From Bimastos eiseni (Eukaryota > Annelida > Clitellata > Crassiclitellata > Lumbricidae), in assembly GCA_959347315.1 (NCBI GenBank), contig OY365815.1:620001-684000 (forward strand): a stretch of DNA of 64,000 bases, written 5' to 3'. Positions 35,662 to 49,528 of the stretch are shown here, in pieces. The translations under genes and the position numbers were made by a program. Position 1 is the stretch's first letter. Each line of letters begins with the position of its first letter. The notes beneath the pieces were generated by a model. The model saw nothing but the letters and a program-made list of their open reading frames with translations, searched no databases and had not been told where the DNA came from.

Positions 35662-35684
35662 ATCGTCGTCATCATCATCCTCAC

Positions 35685-35715
<31 letters not shown>
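35662..35715 (+). repeat. M21 CAT microsatellite, 18 triplets
   Basis: Followed by CCCCAACATCACCGCC, a variant flank shared only with M28 and M35. Confidence 0.9.
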
Positions 35716-35716
<1 letters not shown>

Positions 35717-35875
35717 CCACCACCCCAACATCACCGCCATGATCACATCCACCAGCACCATTATCATAAGCATCGTCAGACCTCACCCGCCATCTGTGAA
35801 TCTCCCATCAACGAACTGTGCCCGTCCTCAACAATAACCTCGTGATTCGACACCTAACCCTGACCCAGACCCTAG

Positions 35876-36644
35876 GCTCTGGCCAACAAACATCCATCAT
35901 ACATTAAGGACGCCTATGACTTCATAAACAGAATCAGAGACACTACAATAAAACCACACTATATCTTAGTCACAGGTGATGTCACAGCATTATATACAGA
36001 TATGAACGTAGATAGAACCTTCACTTCTGTAAAAGAATTCTTCCGTAAAAATCCAAAAACTAACAGACTAGACGCTGAACTCTTAGAACTCCCGGAAATA
36101 GCAATGAAAACTGATGACTTCTCCTTCTGCAACAAACTCTTCCCACAAATGTTTGGGACAGCTATGAGGGAAGAACCTTTGCACGTAACTTAGCAAACAT
36201 GTACCTGGTAGAAGTTGACCAAAAAGCAATGGAGGCCTTCCACATTCACCCACTTGACTTCTTCCGGTTTCTTGACGATATCTCCTTCATATGGCCTGGT
36301 ACTGTCGAGGAGCTAAAACAATATGAGGCATTTCTAAACTCTTTAATCCTTGACATTACAGTAACCTTTACAAGCAATGACACTGAAATATTAACTTCTT
36401 TGACACAACGATTTCTAGATACACAGTCCAGGACAGGACTACACTGCAGACGAGAGTTTATTTCAAACAGACAGACACGCACCAATAACTGCACAGCTCA
36501 TCATTCCATCCCAAACACACATTCACTGGCATTCTAAAATCCCAAATTTTAAGATTTAAGAGATTATCTTCATTTAATTTAGAACGGACTTCGATTACTC
36601 ATGTAAGACACTATTTGACAGTCCGTTACACAGAGGATATATAG
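35876..36644 (+). pseudogene. M21 RT palm fragment with AT insertion
   Basis: RTFTSVKEFF, YLVEVDQ and TFTSNDTE, then the 2-bp insertion. Shared by M28 and M35. Confidence 0.85.
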
Positions 36645-36688
36645 CAAACGACTACTACGGGAAACTAAGACTAACACATGGACCAGAC

Positions 36689-37279
36689 GTGAAAAGAGTC
36701 CTAAAACTAAGAACACTGATAACAATCTCCACCCTCCCAGTAGTCATTCCGTACAACTCACTATCTATGCGCATATTTTATGAATGGAAGAAAATCCTCA
36801 TGCAAGATAATAATACACTGCAGCATTACCGCATAATACCAGCCTACTCTAGAAATAGGAACCTAAGAGCTCCACGTAAAAATAAGCCTATAAAACCCAC
36901 GAAAAATACTAACATAGGTTCAAACAAATGTAACACACCTTCATGCACACAATCATGCCCATACGTATCAGTCTCCAAAACATACTCAAGCACATACACA
37001 CGCCGCAAGTACACCATAATCAAGCGACTAGGCTGCCAAGGCACTAACACAATCTACCTAATAACTTGTCGCGCCTGCAACGAACAATACATAGACCACA
37101 TACAAGGCAAGGTAGTAGAAGGCCTATCAGAACACATCCACAATATAACGAATGAGCATAATAACCCACTAGCAAACCACTTCAACTCAAACAACCACTC
37201 ACTAGAAAATGTTACAGTTATGCCAACAGTCACTGTTGCTGCATTAGAAATGGCTCTTTTCAGGCCAACAGTAATATAA
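36689..37279 (+). pseudogene. M22 thumb/connector + GIY-YIG-like domain, 196 codons
   Basis: LRTLITIST, CPYVSVS and ITCRACNEQ. TAC-TAC-GGG upstream keeps the thumb frame open. M29 and M36 are identical. Confidence 0.85.
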
Positions 37280-37382
37280 TAGATAGGCCTTCTATCGGTT
37301 ATTACGCTTATTTGTGATATTGTGGATGTGTTCTAATAGGCCTTCTATTCGTCCTCATCAAACTCAGCAGCATCGGCACTGC

Positions 37383-37433
37383 ATCGTCGTCATCATCCTC
37401 CTCACCATCATCATCATCATCATCATCATCATC
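37383..37433 (+). repeat. M22 CAT microsatellite, 17 triplets
   Basis: The 3' flank before it reads AGATAGGCCTTCTATCGG and TTTGTGATATTG, private to M22, M29 and M36. Confidence 0.9.
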
Positions 37434-37594
37434 ACCACCACCCCAACCATTACCGCCATGATCACATCCACCAGCACCATTATCATAAGCATCATCAGAC
37501 CTCACCCGCCATCTGTGATTCTCCCATCAACGAACTGTGCCCGTCCTCAACAATAACCTCGTGATTCGACACCTAACCCTGACCCTGACCCTAG

Positions 37595-38361
37595 GCCCTG
37601 GCCAACAAACATCGATCATACATTAAGGACGCCTATGACTTCATAAACAGAATCAGAGACACTACAATAAAACCACACTATTTCTTAGTCACAGGTGATG
37701 TCACAGCATTATATACAGATATGAACGTAGATAGAACCATCACTACTGTAAAAGAATTCTTCCGTAAAAATCCAAAAACTAACAGACTAGACGCTGAACT
37801 CTTAGAACTCCTCGAAATAGCAATGAAAACTGATGACCTCTCCTTCTGCAACAAACTCTTCCCACAAATGTTTGGGACAGCTATGGGGAAAAAACTTTTG
37901 CACGTAACTTAGCAAACATGTACCTGGTAGAATTTGACCAAAAAGCAATGGAGGCCTTCCGCATTCACTCACTTGACTTCTTCCGGTTTCTTGACGATAT
38001 CTCCTTCATATGGCCCGGTACTGTCGAGGAGCTAAAACAATATGAGGCATTTCTAAATTCTTTAATCCTTGACATTACAGTAACCTTAACATACAATGAC
38101 ACTGAAATTAACTTCCTTGACACAACGATTTCTAGATCCACAGACCAGGACAGGACTACACTGCAGACGAGAGTTTATTTTAAACAGACAGACACGCACC
38201 AATTACTGCACAGCTCATCATTCCATCCCAAACACACATTCACTGGCATTCTGAAATCCCAAATTTTAAGATTTAAGAGATTATCTTCATTTAATTTAGA
38301 ACGGACTTCGATTACTCATGTAAGACACTATTTGACAGTCCGTTACACAGAGGATATATAG
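37595..38361 (+). pseudogene. M22 PLE RT palm fragment (GKKLL type)
   Basis: DDLSFCN before motif B, FRIHSLDFF and SRSTDQ. Same as M36. Confidence 0.85.
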
Positions 38362-38405
38362 CAAACGACTACTAAGGGAAACTAAGACTAACACATGGAC
38401 CAGAC

Positions 38406-38514
38406 GTGAAAAGAGTCCTAAAACTAAGAACACCGATAACAATCTCCTCCCTCCCAGTAGTCATTCCGTACAACTCACTATCTATGCGCATATTTTATGA
38501 ATGGAAGAAAATCC
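38406..38514 (+). pseudogene. M23 thumb fragment truncated at J1
   Basis: Same breakpoint as M11. Confidence 0.85.
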
Positions 38515-38531
38515 TCTGACCGTGACCCTAG

Positions 38532-39133
38532 GCGCTGGCCAACAAACATCCATCATACATTAAGGACGCCCATGACCTCATAAACAGAATCAGAGACACT
38601 ACAATAAAACCACACTATTTCTTAGTCACAGGTGATGTCACAGCATTATATACAGATATGAACGTAGATAGCACCATCACTTCTGTAAAAGAATTCTTCC
38701 GTAAAAATCCAAAAACTAACAGACCAGACGCTGAACTCTTAGAACTCCTGGAAAGAGCTATGAAAACTGATGACTTCTCCTTCTGCAACAAACTCTTCCC
38801 ACAAATGTTTGGGACAGCTATGAGGGAAGAACCTTTTCACGTAACTTAGCAAACATGTACCTGGTAGAAGTTGACCAAAAAGCAATGGAGGCCTTCCACA
38901 TTCACCCACTTGACTTCTTCCGGTTTCTTGACGATATCTCCTTCATATGGCCTGGTACTGTCGAGGAGCTAAAACAATATGAGGCCATTCTAAATTCTTT
39001 AATCCTTGACATTACAGTAACCTTAACATACAATGACACTGAAATTAACTTCCTTGACACAACGATTTCTAGATACACAGACCAGGACAGGACTACGCTG
39101 CAGACGAGAGTTTATTTTAAACAGACAGACACG
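38532..39133 (+). pseudogene. M23 inserted RT module (a), ends at J2
   Basis: As M11a, but GATATCTCC instead of GATATATCC after FLD. Confidence 0.85.
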
Positions 39134-39169
39134 CATCTTCATCATCATCATCATCACCACCACCACCAC
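39134..39169 (+). repeat. M23 CAT/CAC microsatellite
   Basis: The flank reads TTACCACCATGATC (CGCC to CACC), shared with M26. Confidence 0.85.
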
Positions 39170-39328
39170 CCCAACCATTACCACCATGATCACATCAGCC
39201 AGCACCATTGTCATAAGCATCATCAGACCTCACCCGCCATCTGTGATTCTCCCATCAACGAACTGTGTCCGTGCTCAACAAACACCTCGTGATTCGACAA
39301 CTAACCCTGACCCAGACCCTGACCCTAG

Positions 39329-40096
39329 GCCCTGGCCAACAAACATCCATAATACATTAAGGACACCCATGACCTCATAAACAGAATCAGAGACACTACA
39401 ATAAAACCACACTATTTCTTAGTCACAGGTGATGTCACAGCATTATATACAGATATGAACGTAGATAGCACCATCACTTCTGTAAAAGAATTCTTCCGTA
39501 AAAATCCAAAAACTAACAGACCAGACGCTGAACTCTCAGAACTCCTCGAAATAGCAATGAAAACTGATGACTTCTCTTTCTGCAACAAACTCTTCCCACA
39601 AATGTTTGGGACAGCTATGAGGGAAGAGCCTTTGCACGTAACTTAGCAAACATGTACCTGGTAGAATTTGACCAAAAAGCAATGGAGGCCTTCCACATTC
39701 ACCCACTTCACTTCTTCCGGTTTCTTGACGATATCTCCTTCATATGGCCTGGTACTGTCGAGGAGCTAAAACAATATGAGGCATTTCTAAACTCTTTAAT
39801 CCTTGACATTACAGTAACCTTAACATACAATGACACTGAAATATTAACTTCCTCGACACAACGATTTCTAGATACACAGACCAGGACAGGACTACACTGC
39901 AGACGAGAGTTTATTTTAAACAGACAGACACGCACCAATTACTGCACAGCTCATCATTCCATCGCAAACACACATTCACTGGCATTCTGAATTCCCAAAT
40001 TTTAAGATTTAAGAGATTATCTTCATTTCATTTAGATCGGATTCGATTACTCATGTAAGACACTATTTGACAGTCCGTTACACAGAGGATATATAG
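39329..40096 (+). pseudogene. M23 RT module (b) with AT insertion
   Basis: HPLHFF instead of HPLDFF, and CCGTTACACAG restored at the thumb end. Confidence 0.85.
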
Positions 40097-40140
40097 CAAA
40101 CGACTACTAAAAGAAACTAAGACTAACACATGGACCAGAC

Positions 40141-40740
40141 GTGAAAAGAGTCCTAAAACTAAGACCACCGATAACAATCTCCTCCCTCCCAGTAGTCATT
40201 CCGTACAACCAACTATCTCTGCGCATATTTTATGAATGGAAGAAAATCCTCATGCAAGATAATAATACACTGCAGCATTACCGCATAATACCAGCCCATT
40301 CTAGAAATAGGAACCCAAAAGAATTACTAGCTCCACGTAAAAATAAGCCTATAAACCCCACGAAAAATACTAACATAGGTTCAAACAAATGTAACACACC
40401 TTCATGCACACAATCATGCCCATACATAACAGTCTCCAAAACATACTCAAGCACATACACACGCCGCATTTACACCATAATCAAGCGACTAGGCTGCCAA
40501 GGCACTAACACAATCTACCTAATAACTTGTAGCGCCTGCAACGAACAATACATAGACCACATACAAGGCAAGGTAGTAGAAGGCCTATCAGAACACATCC
40601 ACAATATAACGAATGAGCATAATAACCCACTAGCAAACCACTTCAACTCAAACAACCACTCACTAGAAAATGTTACAGTTATGCCAACAGTCACTGTTGC
40701 TGCATTAGAAATGGCTCTTTTCAGGCCAACAGTAATATAA
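40141..40740 (+). pseudogene. M24 thumb/connector + GIY-YIG-like domain, 199 codons
   Basis: LRPPITISS, NQLSLRIF, KELLA and INPTKN. The translation is identical to M27. Confidence 0.85.
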
Positions 40741-40843
40741 TAGGTAGGCCATCTGTAAGTTATTACGCTTATTTGTTATATTGTGGATGTGTTCTAATAG
40801 GCCTTCTATTCGTCCTCATCAAACTCAGCAGCATCGGAACTGC

Positions 40844-40894
40844 ATCGTCGTCATCATCCTCCTCACCATCATCATCATCATCATCATCATCATC
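40844..40894 (+). repeat. M24 CAT microsatellite, 17 triplets
   Basis: Preceded by ATCGGAACTGC instead of ATCGGCACTGC. Confidence 0.9.
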
Positions 40895-41055
40895 ACCACC
40901 ACCCCAACCATTACCGCCATGATCACATCCACCAGCACCATTATCATAAGCATCATCAGACCTCACCCGCCATCTGTGATTCTCCCATCAACGAACTGTG
41001 CCCGTCCTCAACAATCACCTCGTGATTCGACACCTAACCCTGACCCTGACCCTAG

Positions 41056-41822
41056 GCCCTGGCCAACAAACATCGATCATACATTAAGGACGCCTATGAC
41101 TTCATAAACAGAATCAGAGACACTACAATAAAACCACACTATTTCTTAGTCACAGGTGATGTCACAGCATTATATACAGATATGAACGTAGATAGAACCA
41201 TCACTACTGTAAAAGAATTCTTACGTAAAAATCCAAAAACTAACAGACTAGACGCTGAACTCTTAGAACTCCTCGAAATAGCAATGAAAACTGATGACTT
41301 CTCCTTCTGCAACAAACTCTTTTCACAAATGTTTGGGACAGCTATGGGGAAAAAACTTTTGCACGTAACTTAGCAAACATGTACCTGGTAGAATTTGACC
41401 AAAAAGCAATGGAGGCCTTCCGCATTCACCCACTTGACTTCTTCCGGTTTCTTGACGATATCTCCTTCATATGGCCCGGTACTGTCGAGGAGCTAAAACA
41501 ATATGAGGCATTTCTAAATTCTTTAATCCCTGACATTACAGTAACCTTAACATACAATGACACTGAAATTAACTTCCTTGACACAACGATTTCTAGATAC
41601 ACAGACCAGGACAGGACTACACTGCAGACGAGAGTTTATTTTAAACAGACAGACACGCACCAATTACTGCACAGCTCATCATTCCATCCCAAACACACAT
41701 TCACTGGCATTCTGAAATCCCAAATTTTAAGATTTAAGAGATTATCTTCATTTAATTTAGAACGGACTTCGATTACTCATGTAAGACACTATTTGACAGT
41801 CCGTTACACAGAGGATATATAG
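41056..41822 (+). pseudogene. M24 PLE RT palm fragment (GKKLL type)
   Basis: As M20. Confidence 0.85.
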
Positions 41823-41866
41823 CAAACGACTACTAAAAGAAACTAAGACTAACACATGGACCAGAC

Positions 41867-42466
41867 GTGAAAAGAGTCCTAAAACTAAGAACACCGATAA
41901 CAATCTCCTCCCTCCCAGTAGTCATTCCGTACAACCAACTATCTCTGCGCATATTTTATGAATGGAAGAAAATCCTCATGCAAGATAATAATACACTGCA
42001 GCATTACCGCATAATACCAGCCCATTCTAGAAATAGGAACCCAAAAGAATTACTAGATCCACGTAAAAATAAGCCTATAAAACCCACGAAAAATACTAAC
42101 ATAGGTTCAAACAAATGTAACACACCTTCATGCACACAATCATGCCCATACATAACAGTCTCCAAAACATACTCAAGCACATACACACGCCGCAAGTACA
42201 CCATAATCAAGCGACTAGGCTGCCAAGGCACTAACACAATCTACCTAATAACTTGTAGCGCCTGCAACGAACAATACATAGACCACACACAAAGCAAGGT
42301 AGTAGAAGGCCTATCAGAACACATCCACAATATAACGAATGAGCATAATAACCCACTAGCAAACCACTTCAACTCAAACAACCACTCACTAGAAAATGTT
42401 ACAGTTATGCCAACAGTCACTGTTGCTGCGTTAGAAATGGCTCTTTTCAGGCCAACAGTAATATAA
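41867..42466 (+). pseudogene. M25 thumb/connector + GIY-YIG-like domain, 199 codons
   Basis: NQLSLRIF with KELLD and HTQSKVV: a combination of the M24 5' part and the M21 3' part. Confidence 0.85.
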
Positions 42467-42569
42467 TAGGTAGGCCATCTGTAAGTTATTACGCTTATTT
42501 GTTATATTGTGGATGTGTTCTAATAGGCCTTCTATTCGTCCTCATCAAACTCAGCAGCATCGGAACTGC

Positions 42570-42620
42570 ATCGTCGTCATCATCCTCCTCACCATCATCA
42601 TCATCATCATCATCATCATC
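42570..42620 (+). repeat. M25 CAT microsatellite, 17 triplets
   Basis: Same as M24, although the preceding coding module is M21-like. Confidence 0.9.
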
Positions 42621-42781
42621 ACCACCACCCCAACCATTACCGCCATGATCACATCCACCAGCACCATTATCATAAGCATCATCAGACCTCACCCGCCATC
42701 TGTGATTCTCCCATCAACGAACTGTGCCCGTCCTCAACAATCACCTCGTGATTCGACACCTAACCCTGACCCTGACCCTAG

Positions 42782-43548
42782 GCCCTGGCCAACAAACATC
42801 GATCATACATTAAGGACGCCTATGACTTCATAAACAGAATCAGAGACACTACAATAAAACCACACTATTTCTTAGTCACAGGTGATGTCACAGCATTATA
42901 TACAGATATGAACGTAGATAGAACCATCACTACTGTAAAAGAATTCTTACGTAAAAATCCAAAAACTAACAGACTAGACGCTGAACTCTTAGAACTCCTC
43001 GAAATAGCAATGAAAACTGATGACTTCTCCTTCTGCAACAAACTCTTTTCACAAATGTTTGGGACAGCTATGGGGAAAAAACTTTTGCACGTAACTTAGC
43101 AAACATGTACCTGGTAGAATTTGACCAAAAAGCAATGGAGGCCTTCCGCATTCACCCACTTGACTTCTTCCGGTTTCTTGACGATATCTCCTTCATATGG
43201 CCCGGTACTGTCGAGGAGCTAAAACAATATGAGGCATTTCTAAATTCTTTAATCCCTGACATTACAGTAACCTTAACATACAATGACACTGAAATTAACT
43301 TCCTTGACACAACGATTTCTAGATACACAGACCAGGACAGGACTACACTGCAGACGAGAGTTTATTTTAAACAGACAGACACGCACCAATTACTGCACAG
43401 CTCATCATTCCATCCCAAACACACATTCACTGGCATTCTGAAATCCCAAATTTTAAGATTTAAGAGATTATCTTCATTTAATTTAGAACGGACTTCGATT
43501 ACTCATGTAAGACACTATTTGACAGTCCGTTACACAGAGGATATATAG
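42782..43548 (+). pseudogene. M25 PLE RT palm fragment (GKKLL type)
   Basis: As M20 and M24. Confidence 0.85.
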
Positions 43549-43592
43549 CAAACGACTACTAAGGGAAACTAAGACTAACACATGGACCAGAC

Positions 43593-43701
43593 GTGAAAAG
43601 AGTCCTAAAACTAAGAACACCGATAACAATCTCCTCCCTCCCAGTAGTCATTCCGTACAACTCACTATCTATGCGCATATTTTATGAATGGAAGAAAATC
43701 C
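43593..43701 (+). pseudogene. M26 thumb fragment truncated at J1
   Basis: Same breakpoint as M11. Confidence 0.85.
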
Positions 43702-43718
43702 TCTGACCGTGACCCTAG

Positions 43719-44320
43719 GCGCTGGCCAACAAACATCCATCATACATTAAGGACGCCCATGACCTCATAAACAGAATCAGAGACACTACAATAAAACCAC
43801 ACTATTTCTTAGTCACAGGTGATGTCACAGCATTATATACAGATATGAACGTAGATAGCACCATCACTTCTGTAAAAGAATTCTTCCGTAAAAATCCAAA
43901 AACTAACAGACCAGACGCTGAACTCTTAGAACTCCTGGAAAGAGCTATGAAAACTGATGACTTCTCCTTCTGCAACAAACTCTTCCCACAAATGTTTGGG
44001 ACAGCTATGAGGGAAGAACCTTTTCACGTAACTTAGCAAACATGTACCTGGTAGAAGTTGACCAAAAAGCAATGGAGGCCTTCCACATTCACCCACTTGA
44101 CTTCTTCCGGTTTCTTGACGATATCTCCTTCATATGGCCTGGTACTGTCGAGGAGCTAAAACAATATGAGGCCATTCTAAATTCTTTAATCCTTGACATT
44201 ACAGTAACCTTAACATACAATGACACTGAAATTAACTTCCTTGACACAACGATTTCTAGATACACAGACCAGGACAGGACTACGCTGCAGACGAGAGTTT
44301 ATTTTAAACAGACAGACACG
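43719..44320 (+). pseudogene. M26 inserted RT module (a), ends at J2
   Basis: As M23a. Confidence 0.85.
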
Positions 44321-44356
44321 CATCTTCATCATCATCATCATCACCACCACCACCAC
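44321..44356 (+). repeat. M26 CAT/CAC microsatellite
   Basis: As M23. Confidence 0.85.
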
Positions 44357-44515
44357 CCCAACCATTACCACCATGATCACATCAGCCAGCACCATTGTCA
44401 TAAGCATCATCAGACCTCACCCGCCATCTGTGATTCTCCCATCAACGAACTGTGTCCGTGCTCAACAAACACCTCGTGATTCGACAACTAACCCTGACCC
44501 AGACCCTGACCCTAG

Positions 44516-45283
44516 GCCCTGGCCAACAAACATCCATAATACATTAAGGACACCCATGACCTCATAAACAGAATCAGAGACACTACAATAAAACCACACT
44601 ATTTCTTAGTCACAGGTGATGTCACAGCATTATATACAGATATGAACGTAGATAGCACCATCACTTCTGTAAAAGAATTCTTCCGTAAAAATCCAAAAAC
44701 TAACAGACCAGACGCTGAACTCTCAGAACTCCTCGAAATAGCAATGAAAACTGATGACTTCTCTTTCTGCAACAAACTCTTCCCACAAATGTTTGGGACA
44801 GCTATGAGGGAAGAGCCTTTGCACGTAACTTAGCAAACATGTACCTGGTAGAATTTGACCAAAAAGCAATGGAGGCCTTCCACATTCACCCACTTCACTT
44901 CTTCCGGTTTCTTGACGATATCTCCTTCATATGGCCTGGTACTGTCGAGGAGCTAAAACAATATGAGGCATTTCTAAACTCTTTAATCCTTGACATTACA
45001 GTAACCTTAACATACAATGACACTGAAATATTAACTTCCTCGACACAACGATTTCTAGATACACAGACCAGGACAGGACTACACTGCAGACGAGAGTTTA
45101 TTTTAAACAGACAGACACGCACCAATTACTGCACAGCTCATCATTCCATCGCAAACACACATTCACTGGCATTCTGAATTCCCAAATTTTAAGATTTAAG
45201 AGATTATCTTCATTTCATTTAGATCGGATTCGATTACTCATGTAAGACACTATTTGACAGTCCGTTACACAGAGGATATATAG
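44516..45283 (+). pseudogene. M26 RT module (b) with AT insertion
   Basis: As M23b. Confidence 0.85.
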
Positions 45284-45327
45284 CAAACGACTACTAAAAG
45301 AAACTAAGACTAACACATGGACCAGAC

Positions 45328-45927
45328 GTGAAAAGAGTCCTAAAACTAAGACCACCGATAACAATCTCCTCCCTCCCAGTAGTCATTCCGTACAACCAAC
45401 TATCTCTGCGCATATTTTATGAATGGAAGAAAATCCTCATGCAAGATAATAATACACTGCAGCATTACCGCATAATACCAGCCCATTCTAGAAATAGGAA
45501 CCCAAAAGAATTACTAGCTCCACGTAAAAATAAGCCTATAAACCCCACGAAAAATACTAACATAGGTTCAAACAAATGTAACACACCTTCATGCACACAA
45601 TCATGCCCATACATAACAGTCTCCAAAACATACTCAAGCACATACACACGCCGCATTTACACCATAATCAAGCGACTAGGCTGCCAAGGCACTAACACAA
45701 TCTACCTAATAACTTGTAGCGCCTGCAACGAACAATACATAGACCACATACAAGGCAAGGTAGTAGAAGGCCTATCAGAACACATCCACAATATAACGAA
45801 TGAGCATAATAACCCACTAGCAAACCACTTCAACTCAAACAACCACTCACTAGAAAATGTTACAGTTATGCCAACAGTCACTGTTGCTGCATTAGAAATG
45901 GCTCTTTTCAGGCCAACAGTAATATAA
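45328..45927 (+). pseudogene. M27 thumb/connector + GIY-YIG-like domain, 199 codons
   Basis: As M24 (+5187 bp). Confidence 0.85.
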
Positions 45928-46030
45928 TAGGTAGGCCATCTGTAAGTTATTACGCTTATTTGTTATATTGTGGATGTGTTCTAATAGGCCTTCTATTCGT
46001 CCTCATCAAACTCAGCAGCATCGGAACTGC

Positions 46031-46081
46031 ATCGTCGTCATCATCCTCCTCACCATCATCATCATCATCATCATCATCATC
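46031..46081 (+). repeat. M27 CAT microsatellite, 17 triplets
   Basis: As M24. Confidence 0.9.
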
Positions 46082-46242
46082 ACCACCACCCCAACCATTA
46101 CCGCCATGATCACATCCACCAGCACCATTATCATAAGCATCATCAGACCTCACCCGCCATCTGTGATTCTCCCATCAACGAACTGTGCCCGTCCTCAACA
46201 ATCACCTCGTGATTCGACACCTAACCCTGACCCTGACCCTAG

Positions 46243-47009
46243 GCCCTGGCCAACAAACATCGATCATACATTAAGGACGCCTATGACTTCATAAACAGAA
46301 TCAGAGACACTACAATAAAACCACACTATTTCTTAGTCACAGGTGATGTCACAGCATTATATACAGATATGAACGTAGATAGAACCATCACTACTGTAAA
46401 AGAATTCTTACGTAAAAATCCAAAAACTAACAGACTAGACGCTGAACTCTTAGAACTCCTCGAAATAGCAATGAAAACTGATGACTTCTCCTTCTGCAAC
46501 AAACTCTTTTCACAAATGTTTGGGACAGCTATGGGGAAAAAACTTTTGCACGTAACTTAGCAAACATGTACCTGGTAGAATTTGACCAAAAAGCAATGGA
46601 GGCCTTCCGCATTCACCCACTTGACTTCTTCCGGTTTCTTGACGATATCTCCTTCATATGGCCCGGTACTGTCGAGGAGCTAAAACAATATGAGGCATTT
46701 CTAAATTCTTTAATCCCTGACATTACAGTAACCTTAACATACAATGACACTGAAATTAACTTCCTTGACACAACGATTTCTAGATACACAGACCAGGACA
46801 GGACTACACTGCAGACGAGAGTTTATTTTAAACAGACAGACACGCACCAATTACTGCACAGCTCATCATTCCATCCCAAACACACATTCACTGGCATTCT
46901 GAAATCCCAAATTTTAAGATTTAAGAGATTATCTTCATTTAATTTAGAACGGACTTCGATTACTCATGTAAGACACTATTTGACAGTCCGTTACACAGAG
47001 GATATATAG
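46243..47009 (+). pseudogene. M27 PLE RT palm fragment (GKKLL type)
   Basis: As M24. Confidence 0.85.
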
Positions 47010-47053
47010 CAAACGACTACTAAAAGAAACTAAGACTAACACATGGACCAGAC

Positions 47054-47653
47054 GTGAAAAGAGTCCTAAAACTAAGAACACCGATAACAATCTCCTCCCT
47101 CCCAGTAGTCATTCCGTACAACCAACTATCTCTGCGCATATTTTATGAATGGAAGAAAATCCTCATGCAAGATAATAATACACTGCAGCATTACCGCATA
47201 ATACCAGCCCATTCTAGAAATAGGAACCCAAAAGAATTACTAGATCCACGTAAAAATAAGCCTATAAAACCCACGAAAAATACTAACATAGGTTCAAACA
47301 AATGTAACACACCTTCATGCACACAATCATGCCCATACATAACAGTCTCCAAAACATACTCAAGCACATACACACGCCGCAAGTACACCATAATCAAGCG
47401 ACTAGGCTGCCAAGGCACTAACACAATCTACCTAATAACTTGTAGCGCCTGCAACGAACAATACATAGACCACACACAAAGCAAGGTAGTAGAAGGCCTA
47501 TCAGAACACATCCACAATATAACGAATGAGCATAATAACCCACTAGCAAACCACTTCAACTCAAACAACCACTCACTAGAAAATGTTACAGTTATGCCAA
47601 CAGTCACTGTTGCTGCGTTAGAAATGGCTCTTTTCAGGCCAACAGTAATATAA
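47054..47653 (+). pseudogene. M28 thumb/connector + GIY-YIG-like domain, 199 codons
   Basis: As M25. Downstream of it the sequence becomes M21-like (CGTCGTCATCAAACTC), marking an exchange point. Confidence 0.85.
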
Positions 47654-47756
47654 TAGGTAGGCCATCTGTAAGTTATTACGCTTATTTGTTATATTGTGGA
47701 TGTGTTCTAATAGGCCTTCTATTCGTCGTCATCAAACTCAGCAGCATCGGAACTGC

Positions 47757-47779
47757 ATCGTCGTCATCATCATCCTCAC

Positions 47780-47810
<31 letters not shown>
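47757..47810 (+). repeat. M28 CAT microsatellite, 18 triplets
   Basis: As M21, with the CAACATCACCGCC flank. Confidence 0.9.
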
Positions 47811-47811
<1 letters not shown>

Positions 47812-47970
47812 CCACCACCCCAACATCACCGCCATGATCACATCCACCAGCACCATTATCATAAGCATCGTCAGACCTCACCCGCCATCTGTGAATCTCC
47901 CATCAACGAACTGTGCCCGTCCTCAACAATAACCTCGTGATTCGACACCTAACCCTGACCCAGACCCTAG

Positions 47971-48739
47971 GCTCTGGCCAACAAACATCCATCATACATT
48001 AAGGACGCCTATGACTTCATAAACAGAATCAGAGACACTACAATAAAACCACACTATTTCTTAGTCACAGGTGATGTCACAGCATTATATACAGATATGA
48101 ACGTAGATAGAACCTTCACTTCTGTAAAAGAATTCTTCCGTAAAAATCCAAAAACTAACAGACTAGACGCTGAACTCTTAGAACTCCCGGAAATAGCAAT
48201 GAAAACTGATGACTTCTCCTTCTGCAACAAACTCTTCCCACAAATGTTTGGGACAGCTATGAGGGAAGAACCTTTGCACGTAACTTAGCAAACATGTACC
48301 TGGTAGAAGTTGACCAAAAAGCAATGGAGGCCTTCCACATTCACCCACTTGACTTCTTCCGGTTTCTTGACGATATCTCCTTCATATGGCCTGGTACTGT
48401 CGAGGAGCTAAAACAATATGAGGCATTTCTAAACTCTTTAATCCTTGACATTACAGTAACCTTTACAAGCAATGACACTGAAATATTAACTTCTTTGACA
48501 CAACGATTTCTAGATACACAGTCCAGGACAGGACTACACTGCAGACGAGAGTTTATTTCAAACAGACAGACACGCACCAATAACTGCACAGCTCATCATT
48601 CCATCCCAAACACACATTCACTGGCATTCTGAAATCCAAAATTTTAAGATTTAAGAGATTATCTTCATTTAATTTAGAACGGACTTCGATTACTCATGTA
48701 AGAGACTATTTGACAGTCCGTTACACAGAGGATATATAG
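47971..48739 (+). pseudogene. M28 RT palm fragment with AT insertion
   Basis: As M21, with private GTAAGAGACTATT near the thumb (GTAAGACACTATT elsewhere). Confidence 0.85.
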
Positions 48740-48783
48740 CAAACGACTACTACGGGAAACTAAGACTAACACATGGACCAGAC

Positions 48784-49374
48784 GTGAAAAGAGTCCTAAA
48801 ACTAAGAACACTGATAACAATCTCCACCCTCCCAGTAGTCATTCCGTACAACTCACTATCTATGCGCATATTTTATGAATGGAAGAAAATCCTCATGCAA
48901 GATAATAATACACTGCAGCATTACCGCATAATACCAGCCTACTCTAGAAATAGGAACCTAAGAGCTCCACGTAAAAATAAGCCTATAAAACCCACGAAAA
49001 ATACTAACATAGGTTCAAACAAATGTAACACACCTTCATGCACACAATCATGCCCATACGTATCAGTCTCCAAAACATACTCAAGCACATACACACGCCG
49101 CAAGTACACCATAATCAAGCGACTAGGCTGCCAAGGCACTAACACAATCTACCTAATAACTTGTCGCGCCTGCAACGAACAATACATAGACCACATACAA
49201 GGCAAGGTAGTAGAAGGCCTATCAGAACACATCCACAATATAACGAATGAGCATAATAACCCACTAGCAAACCACTTCAACTCAAACAACCACTCACTAG
49301 AAAATGTTACAGTTATGCCAACAGTCACTGTTGCTGCATTAGAAATGGCTCTTTTCAGGCCAACAGTAATATAA
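48784..49374 (+). pseudogene. M29 thumb/connector + GIY-YIG-like domain, 196 codons
   Basis: As M22, with upstream TAC-TAC-GGG. Confidence 0.85.
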
Positions 49375-49477
49375 TAGATAGGCCTTCTATCGGTTATTAC
49401 GCTTATTTGTGATATTGTGGATGTGTTCTAATAGGCCTTCTATTCGTCCTCATCAAACTCAGCAGCATCGGCACTGC

Positions 49478-49528
49478 ATCGTCGTCATCATCCTCCTCAC
49501 CATCATCATCATCATCATCATCATCATC
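49478..49528 (+). repeat. M29 CAT microsatellite, 17 triplets
   Basis: As M22. Confidence 0.9.

Larger units (their letters stand above)
33233..40140 (+). repeat. Variant four-monomer block (M20-M23), 6908 bp
   Basis: Opens with the same KELLA/RRIYT monomer and closes with the same compound monomer as repeat B, but the two middle QYK monomers are replaced by a KELLD type (M21) and an LITIST type (M22). Confidence 0.8.
40141..45327 (+). repeat. Three-monomer block (M24-M26), 5187 bp
   Basis: M24 (RPPITISS), M25 (KELLD) and the compound M26, with spacings 1726, 1726 and 1735. It is the preceding block with one monomer fewer. M24 and M25 recur at an offset of 5187 bp as M27 and M28. Confidence 0.8.
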